From positions 1 to 37,149 of the forward strand of contig JABWBB010000027.1 of NCBI GenBank assembly GCA_013360675.1: a stretch of DNA of 37,149 nt, written 5' to 3'. Both the position numbers and the translations under genes were made by a program. This DNA is from Phycisphaerales bacterium (GTDB taxonomy: Bacteria; Planctomycetota; Phycisphaerae; Phycisphaerales; UBA1924). Every line of letters begins with the position of its first letter. Within the stretch, counting starts at the first letter, position 1. Under the pieces are notes generated by a model that searched no databases, had not been told where the DNA came from, and saw nothing but the letters and a program-made list of their open reading frames with translations. Positions 1-6,722 of this stretch are shown piece by piece.

Positions 1-549
1 GTGGGCCTGGTCGCCGACCAGTCCGGGGGCGACCGGGGGATCTTCGTCCCCTACTTCGGGCGGCTGACCTCGACGTACAAGTCGATCGGCCTGCTCGCCA
101 TGCAGACGGGGGCGACGCTCGTCTGCGGCATGGCGCGGCGCCTCAAGCCCGGCGAGCGCGTCCCCGACAACGCCCTGGCCGCCCCCCACCCAAGCGACGG
201 CACACGCGCGGGCGACACGGGGTTCTCGAGCCTGCGCTACGTGGTGGAGCTGACCGACGTCTTCGGGCCCGCCGACTGGGAGAGCCAGCCCGACCCGCTC
301 TATTACCTGACGGCACGCTACCGGCGAGCGATCGAGACGATGGTGCGCACCGCGCCGGAACAGTTCTTCTGGATGCACCGTATCTGGCGGAGCCGCCCGG
401 CGCACGAACGCCAGGGCAAGCCCTTCCCGGCGGGGCTGCGCGAGAAGATCGCCGCCCTGCCCTGGATGACGCCCGAGGGGGTCGCGGCGATCGAGGCCAC
501 CAGCGCCCGCGACGCAAGCCTGCTGGCCAAGGGTCATCTCAGCGTGTAA
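1..549 (+). CDS. Lysophospholipid/lipid A acyltransferase, C-terminal part
   Basis: This is the C-terminal part of an LpxL/HtrB-type acyltransferase, a membrane-associated enzyme that moves an acyl chain from acyl-ACP onto a lipid A or similar lipid precursor. The visible part opens with a VADQSGGDRGIFVPYFGR stretch, which matches the conserved DQ...G.fVpFFG segment in the middle of the family. It ends with the usual EQFFWMHRIWRSRP region, equivalent to EQ..W.H.R.K.RP. The catalytic H-x4-D motif would lie before the window. The GTG at position 1 is therefore probably an internal valine, and the gene is cut by the window edge. It stops at TAA 547-549, 57 nt before the response regulator gene on the same strand. 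The family assignment is good; the exact acceptor lipid is unknown. Confidence 0.85.
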   Translation: MGLVADQSGGDRGIFVPYFGRLTSTYKSIGLLAMQTGATLVCGMARRLKPGERVPDNALAAPHPSDGTRAGDTGFSSLRYVVELTDVFGPADWESQPDPLYYLTARYRRAIETMVRTAPEQFFWMHRIWRSRPAHERQGKPFPAGLREKIAALPWMTPEGVAAIEATSARDASLLAKGHLSV

Positions 550-605
550 TACGGTTGCGTGGAGTGGGCCCGGGCGGTTCAATGGATGAGGAAGGACGCA
601 GAACC

Positions 606-1034
606 ATGACCAGCGGACGCCTTGAAGACGTGAAAGTGCTGATCGTCGACGATGATCACGACGTGCTCGAATCGATGGATGCGGCGTTCCAGGCCGAGGG
701 GGCACTGACGCAGGTGGCCACCGACGGGAACGAAGCCGTCCGCATCTGCCAGGAAGAGGTGCCCGACCTCGTGGTGCTGGACATGATGCTGCCGCGGCGA
801 TCGGGGTTCCTGGTGCTCGAGAAGATCAAGGGATACGAGGACGCGCCGGCGGTCATCATGGTGACGGCGAACGAGGGGAAGCGTCACCAGGCCTATGCCG
901 AGGCGCTGGGGGCGGATCGGTACATGCAGAAGCCCGTGCCGCTCGCCGCGCTGCTGGATGCCGCCGTCGAGATCATGGACGAACTCGACGCCGAGGCGGG
1001 CGAGGACGATGACGAGGAGGATGACGTTGGCTAA
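606..1034 (+). CDS. Single-domain response regulator (CheY-like receiver)
   Basis: A 142-residue stand-alone receiver domain that would be phosphorylated by an unidentified histidine kinase. All the key residues are visible: the acidic pocket D15-D17 (VDDDHD), the phospho-acceptor D59 in VVLDMMLP, T87 in VMVTAN context and K109 in the QKP motif. No DNA-binding or enzymatic output domain follows. The protein ends in a very acidic tail of about 15 residues rich in E and D. The ATG at 606 was chosen because GAGGAAGG lies about 9 nt before it; an in-frame ATG at 582 and a TTG at 555 are alternatives without such a site. The stop overlaps the start of the next gene, so the two are probably translationally coupled. 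The role is unknown, since no kinase gene is nearby. Confidence 0.9.
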   Translation: MTSGRLEDVKVLIVDDDHDVLESMDAAFQAEGALTQVATDGNEAVRICQEEVPDLVVLDMMLPRRSGFLVLEKIKGYEDAPAVIMVTANEGKRHQAYAEALGADRYMQKPVPLAALLDAAVEIMDELDAEAGEDDDEEDDVG

Positions 1035-1344
1035 GCGGCGGCAGGTGGTGCTGATGAAGCCGGGCAAGCCCGGCGAGATGCCCCCGCTGGGCTCGCAGCG
1101 CGAGTTTCGCGCGTGCATGGCCAACTACAACACGGCGGGGGACGGCTCGCCCCCCAAGGGCCTGGGCACCGAGTTTCTCTATGGGCCGGGGCTGGTGATC
1201 GAGATCGCGACGGCGGCGGACGATGTGAAGCAGGCGATCGTGACGCTGCAGGACGAGGACGTGGCGTTCCCGGTTTTAAGCCGCGTGTGCAAGGAGCAGG
1301 GCTGGTCGCTGATGGACATGGAGACGGGACGGGTGTTTAAGTAA
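1027..1344 (+). CDS. Small conserved-looking protein of unknown function
   Basis: A 105-residue soluble protein that I do not recognise. It has a basic N-terminus (MAKRRQVVLMKPGKPG) and a central segment with alternating hydrophobic residues (LVIEIATAADDVKQAIVTLQDED), followed by WSLMDMETGRVF. This pattern is compatible with a small alpha/beta fold. The start is taken as TTG 1027, because AGGAGG at 1015-1020 lies 6 nt before it. ATG 1021 is in the same frame but directly abuts AGGAGG, so it is less likely. With either start the gene overlaps the end of the response regulator gene, by 8 or 14 nt. Coupled translation suggests a functional link to the regulator, which is inference only. Confidence 0.7.
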   Translation: MAKRRQVVLMKPGKPGEMPPLGSQREFRACMANYNTAGDGSPPKGLGTEFLYGPGLVIEIATAADDVKQAIVTLQDEDVAFPVLSRVCKEQGWSLMDMETGRVFK

Positions 1345-1390
1345 GGACACCCGCGGGCATTCCGGTTCGTTGGGGCCGTCTCATAGCCAC

Positions 1391-2593
1391 CTATTTATCA
1401 ATGAAATCGCGTTCGGAGACACCACCAACAAGGTGCATGAACGCATTCGTATTGCCGCCGTGGTGTCCATAGGGGGAGGAAAGGGGATTACCGTCGCCAT
1501 CGCCCGGGCCGTACTGCTGTGCCATGCGATACCCCGCGACTTGTTCGGCGTGACCATCCACGCAGCCGCCCGCGGCGAAGGGCGACGAAGTGTACCGCGT
1601 TGATTCCCAGTAACACTCATCGCTGATGAGGACCTTGGCGCCCGGAAACACGACATCATGCAGGCGTGTCGATCGGAACTGGATGGGTGGGACCATTCGA
1701 GTTATGGACCGCCAATACGCTGGGTCCGCGAGAAAGACGCACGGGTAAAGGTAGTCCCACGACACGCCGGGCGACTCCGCACGGAACGGGCTCACAAAGC
1801 CCTCGCGTGAGCCGGTGCTGTTGTAGTACCCGTCGGAGAGCGCGAGCGCCCAGTTGTGGAATGCGCCGAAGTAGTATGTATTCCAAACGCGTCCGCTCGG
1901 GTCCACGAGCGGCGTCGAGAGGCCCGGCTCGGGGCGCGTGAAATAAGGAAACTGCTCGGCGTAATCGTTCGTGTAGAGCAGGAAGATCCCGGCATGCTGG
2001 CGCAGATTGTTGAGGGTGGCACTGACCCGCCCGGATCGTCGCACGTGGCTCAAGACCGGGAGCAGGATCGCCACGATCACGGCGATAACCGCGATGACCG
2101 CGAGCGTCTCGACGAGCGTGAAGCCCCGGATGTCGGGCGCGTTTCCGCGCGGGACGTTTTCCATTAGCGCTCTTCGGCGGCCTGTCCACAACACGAGCAC
2201 AGGCGGCACGGCGAGCAGAGCATTCTTGCCTACCACCCACACCGCGTCGTTCTGAAACTCCATCCGACGAAACAGCAAGCCGAAACATGCACAACCAGGA
2301 GGGGCACCGTCATGGGCTTCGATGATGAACGCAAGAGAAAATACTACAAACAACACCAGCATACATAGCGCCACAGCTGTACGGCGCGCTGGGAAGCAGA
2401 CATACGCCGCACACAGCGTGATTTCGATGATCGGCAGACCAAGTACAACACTAAATCTCGTCGGGGCGTTCGAGAGTAGGGACCAACTCGAGAGTTGATT
2501 GTCAAACTCTGCGAGGTCAACAAGCTTAGCAAATCCTGCAATGCCGATGGCGGCGGCGGTCAGGAAACAGAGTTTCTGCAATTGCCTCTCCAA
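1391..2593 (-). CDS. MauE/DoxX-like membrane domain fused to type IV pseudopilin (fusion 1)
   Basis: A 400-residue two-part protein. Residues 1-140 form a four-helix membrane domain (about 8-28, 48-66, 71-92 and 118-138) carrying PPGCACFG at 98-105, the CxC[FL]G signature of MauE/DoxX-like redox membrane proteins. After a short basic linker comes a prepilin-type segment, IRGFTLVETLAVIAVI. Its predicted cleavage site is G157/F158, with Glu at +5 (E162) and a hydrophobic helix to about 180. The rest is a pseudopilin-like globular domain with a late CVDGHAEQ motif resembling planctomycete pilin-like proteins. The start is TTG 2593, with AAGGAAGG a few nt upstream; TTG 2581 is an alternative. The gene lies 9 nt behind the Cys-rich peptide gene in the same operon. 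The N-terminal half is markedly less GC-rich than the neighbouring genes. The family parts are recognised; the function of the fusion is not known. Confidence 0.82.
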   Translation of the reverse strand: MERQLQKLCFLTAAAIGIAGFAKLVDLAEFDNQLSSWSLLSNAPTRFSVVLGLPIIEITLCAAYVCFPARRTAVALCMLVLFVVFSLAFIIEAHDGAPPGCACFGLLFRRMEFQNDAVWVVGKNALLAVPPVLVLWTGRRRALMENVPRGNAPDIRGFTLVETLAVIAVIAVIVAILLPVLSHVRRSGRVSATLNNLRQHAGIFLLYTNDYAEQFPYFTRPEPGLSTPLVDPSGRVWNTYYFGAFHNWALALSDGYYNSTGSREGFVSPFRAESPGVSWDYLYPCVFLADPAYWRSITRMVPPIQFRSTRLHDVVFPGAKVLISDECYWESTRYTSSPFAAGGCVDGHAEQVAGYRMAQQYGPGDGDGNPLSSPYGHHGGNTNAFMHLVGGVSERDFIDK

Positions 2594-2602
2594 TGACCTT
2601 CC

Positions 2603-2965
2603 TTAGTTGCAGCCCTGATATGGCGCCACCAATCGAGAGGGTGTGCATAGCCATGTTTCGGTTGCACCTTGCTTGCACGCGCCGTTGACGCAAATACGAT
2701 TTTCCCATTTACATTCTTTTGTTGGATCATGTTGAATCGTGGTTTTATAGCCGGGCGATCCGATATCGACGTAGCTGATCGTCGGGTTTGAAAGAATGAC
2801 GTCTACGCACGTCGTGCCGCCACATGGAGTCGTGCCGGGTGAATTAGCGGTCACGCTACAGCAACTTCTGGTTGTGTCCACGTAGCAATATACACCAGCC
2901 CATGTCAGTGCACCCATCAATGACACAACGCCCACAACAACAAGTCCTGTATACATGTGTTTCAT
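2603..2965 (-). CDS. Secreted cysteine-rich small protein
   Basis: A 120-residue protein with an N-terminal signal peptide: MKHMYTG, then a hydrophobic stretch ending in LTWA, with a likely cut near residue 23. The mature part of about 95 residues contains ten cysteines, including a CC pair, PCGGTTC and CVNGAC. This even number suggests up to five disulfides. I do not recognise the family. The start is well supported: AAGGAG sits 5 nt before the ATG, and that ATG overlaps the TGA of the upstream gene (ATGA). The next gene begins 9 nt after the stop and encodes a MauE-like domain. MauE is known to be needed for the disulfide-rich small subunit of methylamine dehydrogenase. By analogy, this peptide may be the substrate of the downstream redox domain. 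The segment 2701-2760 is only about 40% G+C, far below the window average, which hints at foreign origin or relaxed composition. Confidence 0.8.
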   Translation of the reverse strand: MKHMYTGLVVVGVVSLMGALTWAGVYCYVDTTRSCCSVTANSPGTTPCGGTTCVDVILSNPTISYVDIGSPGYKTTIQHDPTKECKWENRICVNGACKQGATETWLCTPSRLVAPYQGCN

Positions 2966-4122
2966 GCGTGCTCCTTTGTACGTTGGACGGTTACTTTCCA
3001 GCGATTCGTCCGCATCCACACGGCACAGATCAGTATCGCAAGCGACACACCGATCGCCCACCCGGCCCACCGGAGTTGGCGGCGTGCCTTGACCTGGGGC
3101 GTCTCTTCGACCGGGACTTGTGTCAATCCGTCGGGGCTGTGTATGACGGCGGTTGGTTCACCGCTCCGAAGATCGACCAGCGAGAGGGGTGTCGTAATCG
3201 CGGCGGCCGATACGCTCTCGCCGGATGAGGATTCCGCGAGAAGCGGGTCGGGCTTCCCGGGCGTCGGCGTTTGCGCAACCGCAACAACGCGATCCTTCGT
3301 GGGCGTGGTGATGTCCTTTAGAACGTGTATCCAGCGGTAGCCGCTGTCGCTGACCAGCGTGATGCGGCCCGCGGTCCAGAAGCCGTCACGATCACGCCAG
3401 TCGCTGTACTCGGCTCGCGTGCCGGGGGACGTCACCGAATGAACGACGCCACGCCCGGCCGCCGCGTCCCAACTGCCCTCGGCGGTATAGGTCACGGGCG
3501 GTTCGCCCACCGTCGCGATCGCTTTCCACTTCGAGCCTGAATAGTCCGTGACTTTCCATCGGCGCGTGAGGGGTGGCAGTTCGGCGAGACCGCCGGTGAG
3601 GAACCCGAGCACGTCGCTCAGATACTCAAATCTCAGGTCGGGATAATCCCGGCCTTTGGGCGGCTGGCTCGCGTTTACGAGTGTGACCTCGGTTTTGTAC
3701 CACATCCACGAATCGCCGTCGAAGCCGCCGCTGTGCCAGTTCGTGGGGTCCTGGCCCCGCTCGTCCTTGGCGATGCGCCAGCGACCGTTCCCCGCGACGA
3801 GAAATCGCCGCGAATCGATGCCCTTTTCCGCCGCGTCGCGCACCTGCTGCTGGCGCCCACGGAGCGGGTGATCGGGATACGCGGAGAGATCGCGCGACAG
3901 ATCCCGGGCCGTCTCTGCGTCGAGCGGGATGCGCATGTTCACGCCCCAACTCGCCTCGATAGCCAGCGAGCCGCCGATCTGCTCGCCGAGTGAACTCCGT
4001 TCGTCCACCCATGCCTGCACCGCCTGGATCGTCTGCGCGGCGACCACTTGGCAACAACTCCCAATGGCGGCCATGCAGGCAACCAAGGAGAGAATCGAAG
4101 TTCGTAGAGCGAACTGATTCAT
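2962..4122 (-). CDS. Exported protein with C-terminal membrane anchor, unknown family
   Basis: A 386-residue protein, first gene of operon 1. The N-terminus is a signal sequence (MNQFALRTSILSLVACMAAIGSCC...VVAAQ). It could be cut after an AxA-like site, or at the cysteine of IGSC as a lipoprotein. The middle part, residues about 30-345, is rich in W, Y and alternating beta-type patterns (for example RRWKVTDYSGSKW and DGFWTAGRITLVSDSGYRW). It contains no cysteine. A transmembrane helix at about 352-370 is followed by a basic tail, so the bulk should be extracytoplasmic. No family was recognised. The TGA overlaps the ATG of the Cys-rich peptide gene by 4 nt. There is no Shine-Dalgarno site before ATG 4122; the candidate promoter ends 12 nt upstream, so the transcript would be nearly leaderless. 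Confidence 0.78.
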   Translation of the reverse strand: MNQFALRTSILSLVACMAAIGSCCQVVAAQTIQAVQAWVDERSSLGEQIGGSLAIEASWGVNMRIPLDAETARDLSRDLSAYPDHPLRGRQQQVRDAAEKGIDSRRFLVAGNGRWRIAKDERGQDPTNWHSGGFDGDSWMWYKTEVTLVNASQPPKGRDYPDLRFEYLSDVLGFLTGGLAELPPLTRRWKVTDYSGSKWKAIATVGEPPVTYTAEGSWDAAAGRGVVHSVTSPGTRAEYSDWRDRDGFWTAGRITLVSDSGYRWIHVLKDITTPTKDRVVAVAQTPTPGKPDPLLAESSSGESVSAAAITTPLSLVDLRSGEPTAVIHSPDGLTQVPVEETPQVKARRQLRWAGWAIGVSLAILICAVWMRTNRWKVTVQRTKEHA

Positions 4123-4133
4123 GGTTTCAAGTT

Positions 4134-4162
4134 ACTTTACCCCCCCCCCCCCCAGGACGCAA
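4134..4162 (-). promoter_or_regulatory. Candidate phase-variable promoter with G14 spacer
   Basis: Read on the minus strand, TTGCGT (4162-4157, -35-like) is followed by a 17-nt spacer and TAAAGT (4139-4134, -10-like). The spacer is CCT plus fourteen G. Seventeen is the optimal sigma-70-type spacing, and the -10 ends 12 nt before ATG 4122. In Neisseria porA a poly-G spacer of variable length tunes promoter strength, and the layout here is the same. Both hexamers match the consensus only partly (3/6 and 4/6), so promoter function is an inference. Confidence 0.45.
4140..4153. repeat. Homopolymer C14 (G14 on the minus strand)
   Basis: Fourteen consecutive C on the plus strand, between the divergent FmdB-like gene and operon 1. 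It is by far the longest homopolymer noticed in the window. Such tracts are prone to slipped-strand length change, and also to sequencing length errors, so the true length may differ. Confidence 0.97.
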
Positions 4163-4221
4163 GTCGGCATGACTGAATTGTGCGTAATTATCTTCTGCAA
4201 TGCCCCTGTTTGGGGGGTGCA

Positions 4222-4227
4222 TAAGAT
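4222..4227 (+). promoter_or_regulatory. TAAGAT -10-like hexamer before the FmdB-like gene
   Basis: TAAGAT lies 5 nt before ATG 4233. The gene has no good Shine-Dalgarno site: the nearest G-rich stretch is about 14 nt away. Transcription from this hexamer would start at or just inside the start codon. The spacing is slightly shorter than at the other leaderless-type starts in the window, so this one is weaker. Confidence 0.3.
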
Positions 4228-4232
4228 CCCGC

Positions 4233-4535
4233 ATGCCGCTGTACGACTACGAGATTCTCGACGCGAAGGGGGAGGGGACGGGGAAGACCTTCGAGGTGTT
4301 CCAGTCGATGAAGGACGCCCCGCTGACGAAGCACCCCGAGACGGGCGAGCCCTGCCGGCGGGCGATCTCGGCCCCGGCGATCGCGGGGAAGTGGTCGGAC
4401 CTCAAGGGCAAGAGCGCCCTCTCGAACCAGAACCTCGAGCGCATGGGGTTCACCAAGTATGAGCGCAAGGGCAAGGGTTACATGGAGCGCGTCGCCGGCA
4501 AGGAGGGCCCGCGCCAGATCAGCGCGGAGGATTGA
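4233..4535 (+). CDS. FmdB-like small regulatory-type protein with degenerate zinc ribbon
   Basis: A 100-residue protein starting MPLYDYEILD, the same opening as FmdB-family zinc-ribbon proteins (MPxYxYxC..CG). In those proteins two CxxC pairs bind zinc. Here the first pair is absent (DYEILD instead of DYEC), and only C41 remains in HPETGEPCRRAIS, where the second knuckle would be. Zinc binding in the usual way is therefore unlikely. The C-terminal half, about 60-100, is basic and probably flexible. ATG 4233 was chosen from the MPLYDYE opening; an in-frame ATG at 4200 would add 11 residues outside the family pattern. The function of FmdB proteins is poorly known (putative regulators). The gene is divergent from operon 1 across the G14 tract. 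Confidence 0.72.
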   Translation: MPLYDYEILDAKGEGTGKTFEVFQSMKDAPLTKHPETGEPCRRAISAPAIAGKWSDLKGKSALSNQNLERMGFTKYERKGKGYMERVAGKEGPRQISAED

Positions 4536-4553
4536 GCGGAGCGAAGAGGCGGC

Positions 4554-4580
4554 GAGCAGTGCAAAGCAAAGATACTGCTC
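4554..4580. terminator. Inverted repeat between convergent genes
   Basis: GAGCAGT (4554-4560) and ACTGCTC (4574-4580) can form a 7-bp stem with a 13-nt loop. It sits between the ends of the FmdB-like gene and the minus-strand fusion 2 gene. It has no clear T tract, so it is only a possible shared terminator. Confidence 0.35.
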
Positions 4581-4585
4581 TTGAC

Positions 4586-5776
4586 TCAACGATCCGTGCC
4601 GCGGATTCCGTTACGGGTTGAGATGACGATGCTGCGCGGGCCTTGGGCTGGTTGGGGCACGATGGGCTCGGGCGGGGTGTCGCTCGCGAGTTGGGCCGCG
4701 CTCCCGTCGCCGAACGCCGCGACGACGTGCTGGTGTCGCTTGCCGTTCATGTAGAGGGAGAAATCGAGGAAGAGGCCCTTTCGATCGGGGTAGGTCGTTT
4801 CGTCCCACCGCACACCCCGCAGCAGGGCGGCGTCGAGTGTGGGCGATTGTGCGATGGGGTCGGTGAAGGCCGCCGGGTCCGCCGCCGCGGTTGCGGTCAT
4901 GTAGTAGACGCTGTAGTGGAGCCCGATGGATTCTTCCGCCGGGGTGGCCTCGCGCTGTGTGCGGGGGGGCCAGATGGCGAGGTTGATGAGCGCCTCGTCG
5001 TCGGGGCCGACCGCGGCGAGCCAGAAGCCCATGTGGGCACGGAAGTATCCCTCCATGACGGTGGCTCCGCGGATGCGCACCGGACCCGCGACTCCGTCGA
5101 GCGGTTCGTAATGCGGGAAGTAGCCCCTGTACGCCTGCCCATACATCTCGACCGACGCGACGATCTGTTTCTGTGCGGAGAGGCTCTTCACGACGGCGGA
5201 CGATGATCGTGTCCGTGCGAGCATCGGCAGAGTGATGGCCAGAACCGTGATGATGACGGCGATAGTCACGAGCGTTTCGATCAGTGTGAAGCCGAGGGAG
5301 CCCGACCTCGTGGGTGTTCCGTTTCCACTATCTATTGTCTTTGGTTTGATCATTGATGGCTGACCGAGCGTCAGAAGCAGAGCCATACCAAAGAGACCGT
5401 TGCGAGCCGCATCCGACCACGCCTGAGCAGTGTTTCCTGGGGCAAGCAACCGCCCCAAACAGCCGCAAGGCGGGGCGCTGACTCCGGTAAACCGTGCGAT
5501 CAATACCAGCCCCAAAAACAAATACACGCCTGCTCCGACACCCCGAATCATGCGGTTTGGCGACAGCACCAGCATGGCCCCAAGCACGGTTTCTGTCATA
5601 ATGAGCAGATAGGCGCCCAAGGTGCCCGTCAATGGACCAACTTCAATAAGGGGGCGTAGTGTAAATGCGATGGCACCAATCGTCGGGGCTGGCGATTCTA
5701 ACTTCATGACAACCGCAACGAGCATGACAAGCCCGGCCACGAACGAGACCAGCCTCGCCGCACGCCAGGCGTTCAT
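4586..5776 (-). CDS. MauE/DoxX-like membrane domain fused to type IV pseudopilin (fusion 2)
   Basis: A 396-residue protein with the same design as the fusion at 1391-2593 but clearly diverged from it. Residues 1-140 form a multi-helix membrane domain with APPCGCLG at 101-108 (the CxC[FL]G signature, C104 and C106). A hydrophilic linker of about 20 residues leads to LGFTLIETLVTIAVII. The predicted prepilin peptidase site is G162/F163, with Glu at +5 (E167). A pseudopilin-like globular domain follows to the C-terminus; near its end is a short AFGDGSAAQ stretch that may correspond to the CVDGHAEQ region of fusion 1. ATG 5776 is preferred because it overlaps the TGA of the upstream gene (ATGA) and follows GGTGGGG. 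If the membrane domain has both ends in the cytoplasm, the pilin leader site would face prepilin peptidase and cleavage would separate the halves. That is inference. There is no Cys-rich peptide gene in this operon. Confidence 0.82.
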   Translation of the reverse strand: MNAWRAARLVSFVAGLVMLVAVVMKLESPAPTIGAIAFTLRPLIEVGPLTGTLGAYLLIMTETVLGAMLVLSPNRMIRGVGAGVYLFLGLVLIARFTGVSAPPCGCLGRLLAPGNTAQAWSDAARNGLFGMALLLTLGQPSMIKPKTIDSGNGTPTRSGSLGFTLIETLVTIAVIITVLAITLPMLARTRSSSAVVKSLSAQKQIVASVEMYGQAYRGYFPHYEPLDGVAGPVRIRGATVMEGYFRAHMGFWLAAVGPDDEALINLAIWPPRTQREATPAEESIGLHYSVYYMTATAAADPAAFTDPIAQSPTLDAALLRGVRWDETTYPDRKGLFLDFSLYMNGKRHQHVVAAFGDGSAAQLASDTPPEPIVPQPAQGPRSIVISTRNGIRGTDR

Positions 5777-6699
5777 ACCCCACCCATGTTGATCTGCACG
5801 CCGAGTTCGGTGTGCGGGATGGTCCATTGCATGATCCACCAACGCCGCGTCTGTGGGTCCATCGCCAGGCTCATGGTGAGCGGTTGGACTTTTCCATCAT
5901 GCGTGCGCACCACCCATGCGATCTCGATGAACGACGTGCCCGGTCTGAGCAGGCGGGCCTCGACTTCGGGCGGCGGGAACCACACCGGCCACCCCAAGGT
6001 GATCGTGCCACCTCTCCACAGCCCCACACGGCTCCCCGGCGCGCCGGGTTCGGTCGTCATGATCGGCGAGGCCACCGCACGCCGGCCCGGTCCGCCCTTG
6101 GCGTATCCCAGCCCCTCCGCCGACTTCCACGCGAGCAGGATCATGCCGTCCGCGGCTTGCGCAACCTCCACGACCCGTCCACTCGGCTCGATGACGTTGT
6201 TCCAGTAGAGCCGCCACAGATCGGTCGTGTCGTGTTCGTCATCGCGCAGTGCGCGGCCCGCGCCGCTCTCGATCGCATCGCGATAGGCCGGATCTTGCCG
6301 CAGTCGCTCCGCGGGAAAAAACCTGTACCCCGCGTCCGTGCGCCAGGCGGTATAGCGGTCGTAGTTCTTGTCGATAAACCGTACGTGCATCATCGCGGCG
6401 GCGTGCGCCATCGCCGCTTCGGCATCTGTCTTTGAAAGCCCTGCCCGTGACAGGTCTGCGGCCGCGGCTTCCACCGCGTGCGCCGACTCAAACGCACGAA
6501 CCGAGTCCGCGGGCTTCAATGTACCCATGTGATGTCGAAGAAACTCGTTCGCCTTGAACGCAAGATCGGCATACGCGGGGTCGGCCCCCTGGCTCGTCGT
6601 CTTCGAGTGAACCGCGAACGGCCACAGTCTCCAGCCCGCCACCGCCCCGGCAGCACAGACTAAGCCGACGATCAGCCACGTCTTCAGTTGACCTGACAT
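5773..6699 (-). CDS. N-terminally membrane-anchored protein, unknown family
   Basis: A 308-residue protein, first gene of operon 2. It has one N-terminal transmembrane helix (about 5-30, LKTWLIVGLVC...), which leaves about 275 residues, probably outside the cytoplasm. The first part, about 45-130, looks helical and alanine-rich. The second part contains many W, Y and P residues in beta-type patterns (GWPVWFPPPEVEARLL, RRWWIMQWTIPHTE). No family was recognised. Apart from C15 in the helix there is no cysteine. The ATG at 6699 gives a well-formed anchor; an in-frame start at 6816 would add residues unlike a coding start. The stop overlaps the MauE-pseudopilin gene by 4 nt (ATGA). Gene order and coupling parallel operon 1, although I see no clear sequence similarity between the two first genes. 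Confidence 0.72.
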   Translation of the reverse strand: MSGQLKTWLIVGLVCAAGAVAGWRLWPFAVHSKTTSQGADPAYADLAFKANEFLRHHMGTLKPADSVRAFESAHAVEAAAADLSRAGLSKTDAEAAMAHAAAMMHVRFIDKNYDRYTAWRTDAGYRFFPAERLRQDPAYRDAIESGAGRALRDDEHDTTDLWRLYWNNVIEPSGRVVEVAQAADGMILLAWKSAEGLGYAKGGPGRRAVASPIMTTEPGAPGSRVGLWRGGTITLGWPVWFPPPEVEARLLRPGTSFIEIAWVVRTHDGKVQPLTMSLAMDPQTRRWWIMQWTIPHTELGVQINMGGV

Positions 6700-6722
6700 G
6701 CGCCCCCCATTTCGTCGTGATA

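Noticed and set aside
4140..4153. Homopolymer as a pure sequencing artefact
   Set aside because: The exact length may be wrong, but a long G/C run between well-defined genes is probably real. It was kept as a finding with that caution.
4121..4462. Plus-strand frame reading through the C14 tract
   Set aside because: It overlaps the FmdB-like gene in another frame and owes its opening to the homopolymer (poly-Pro); no family features.
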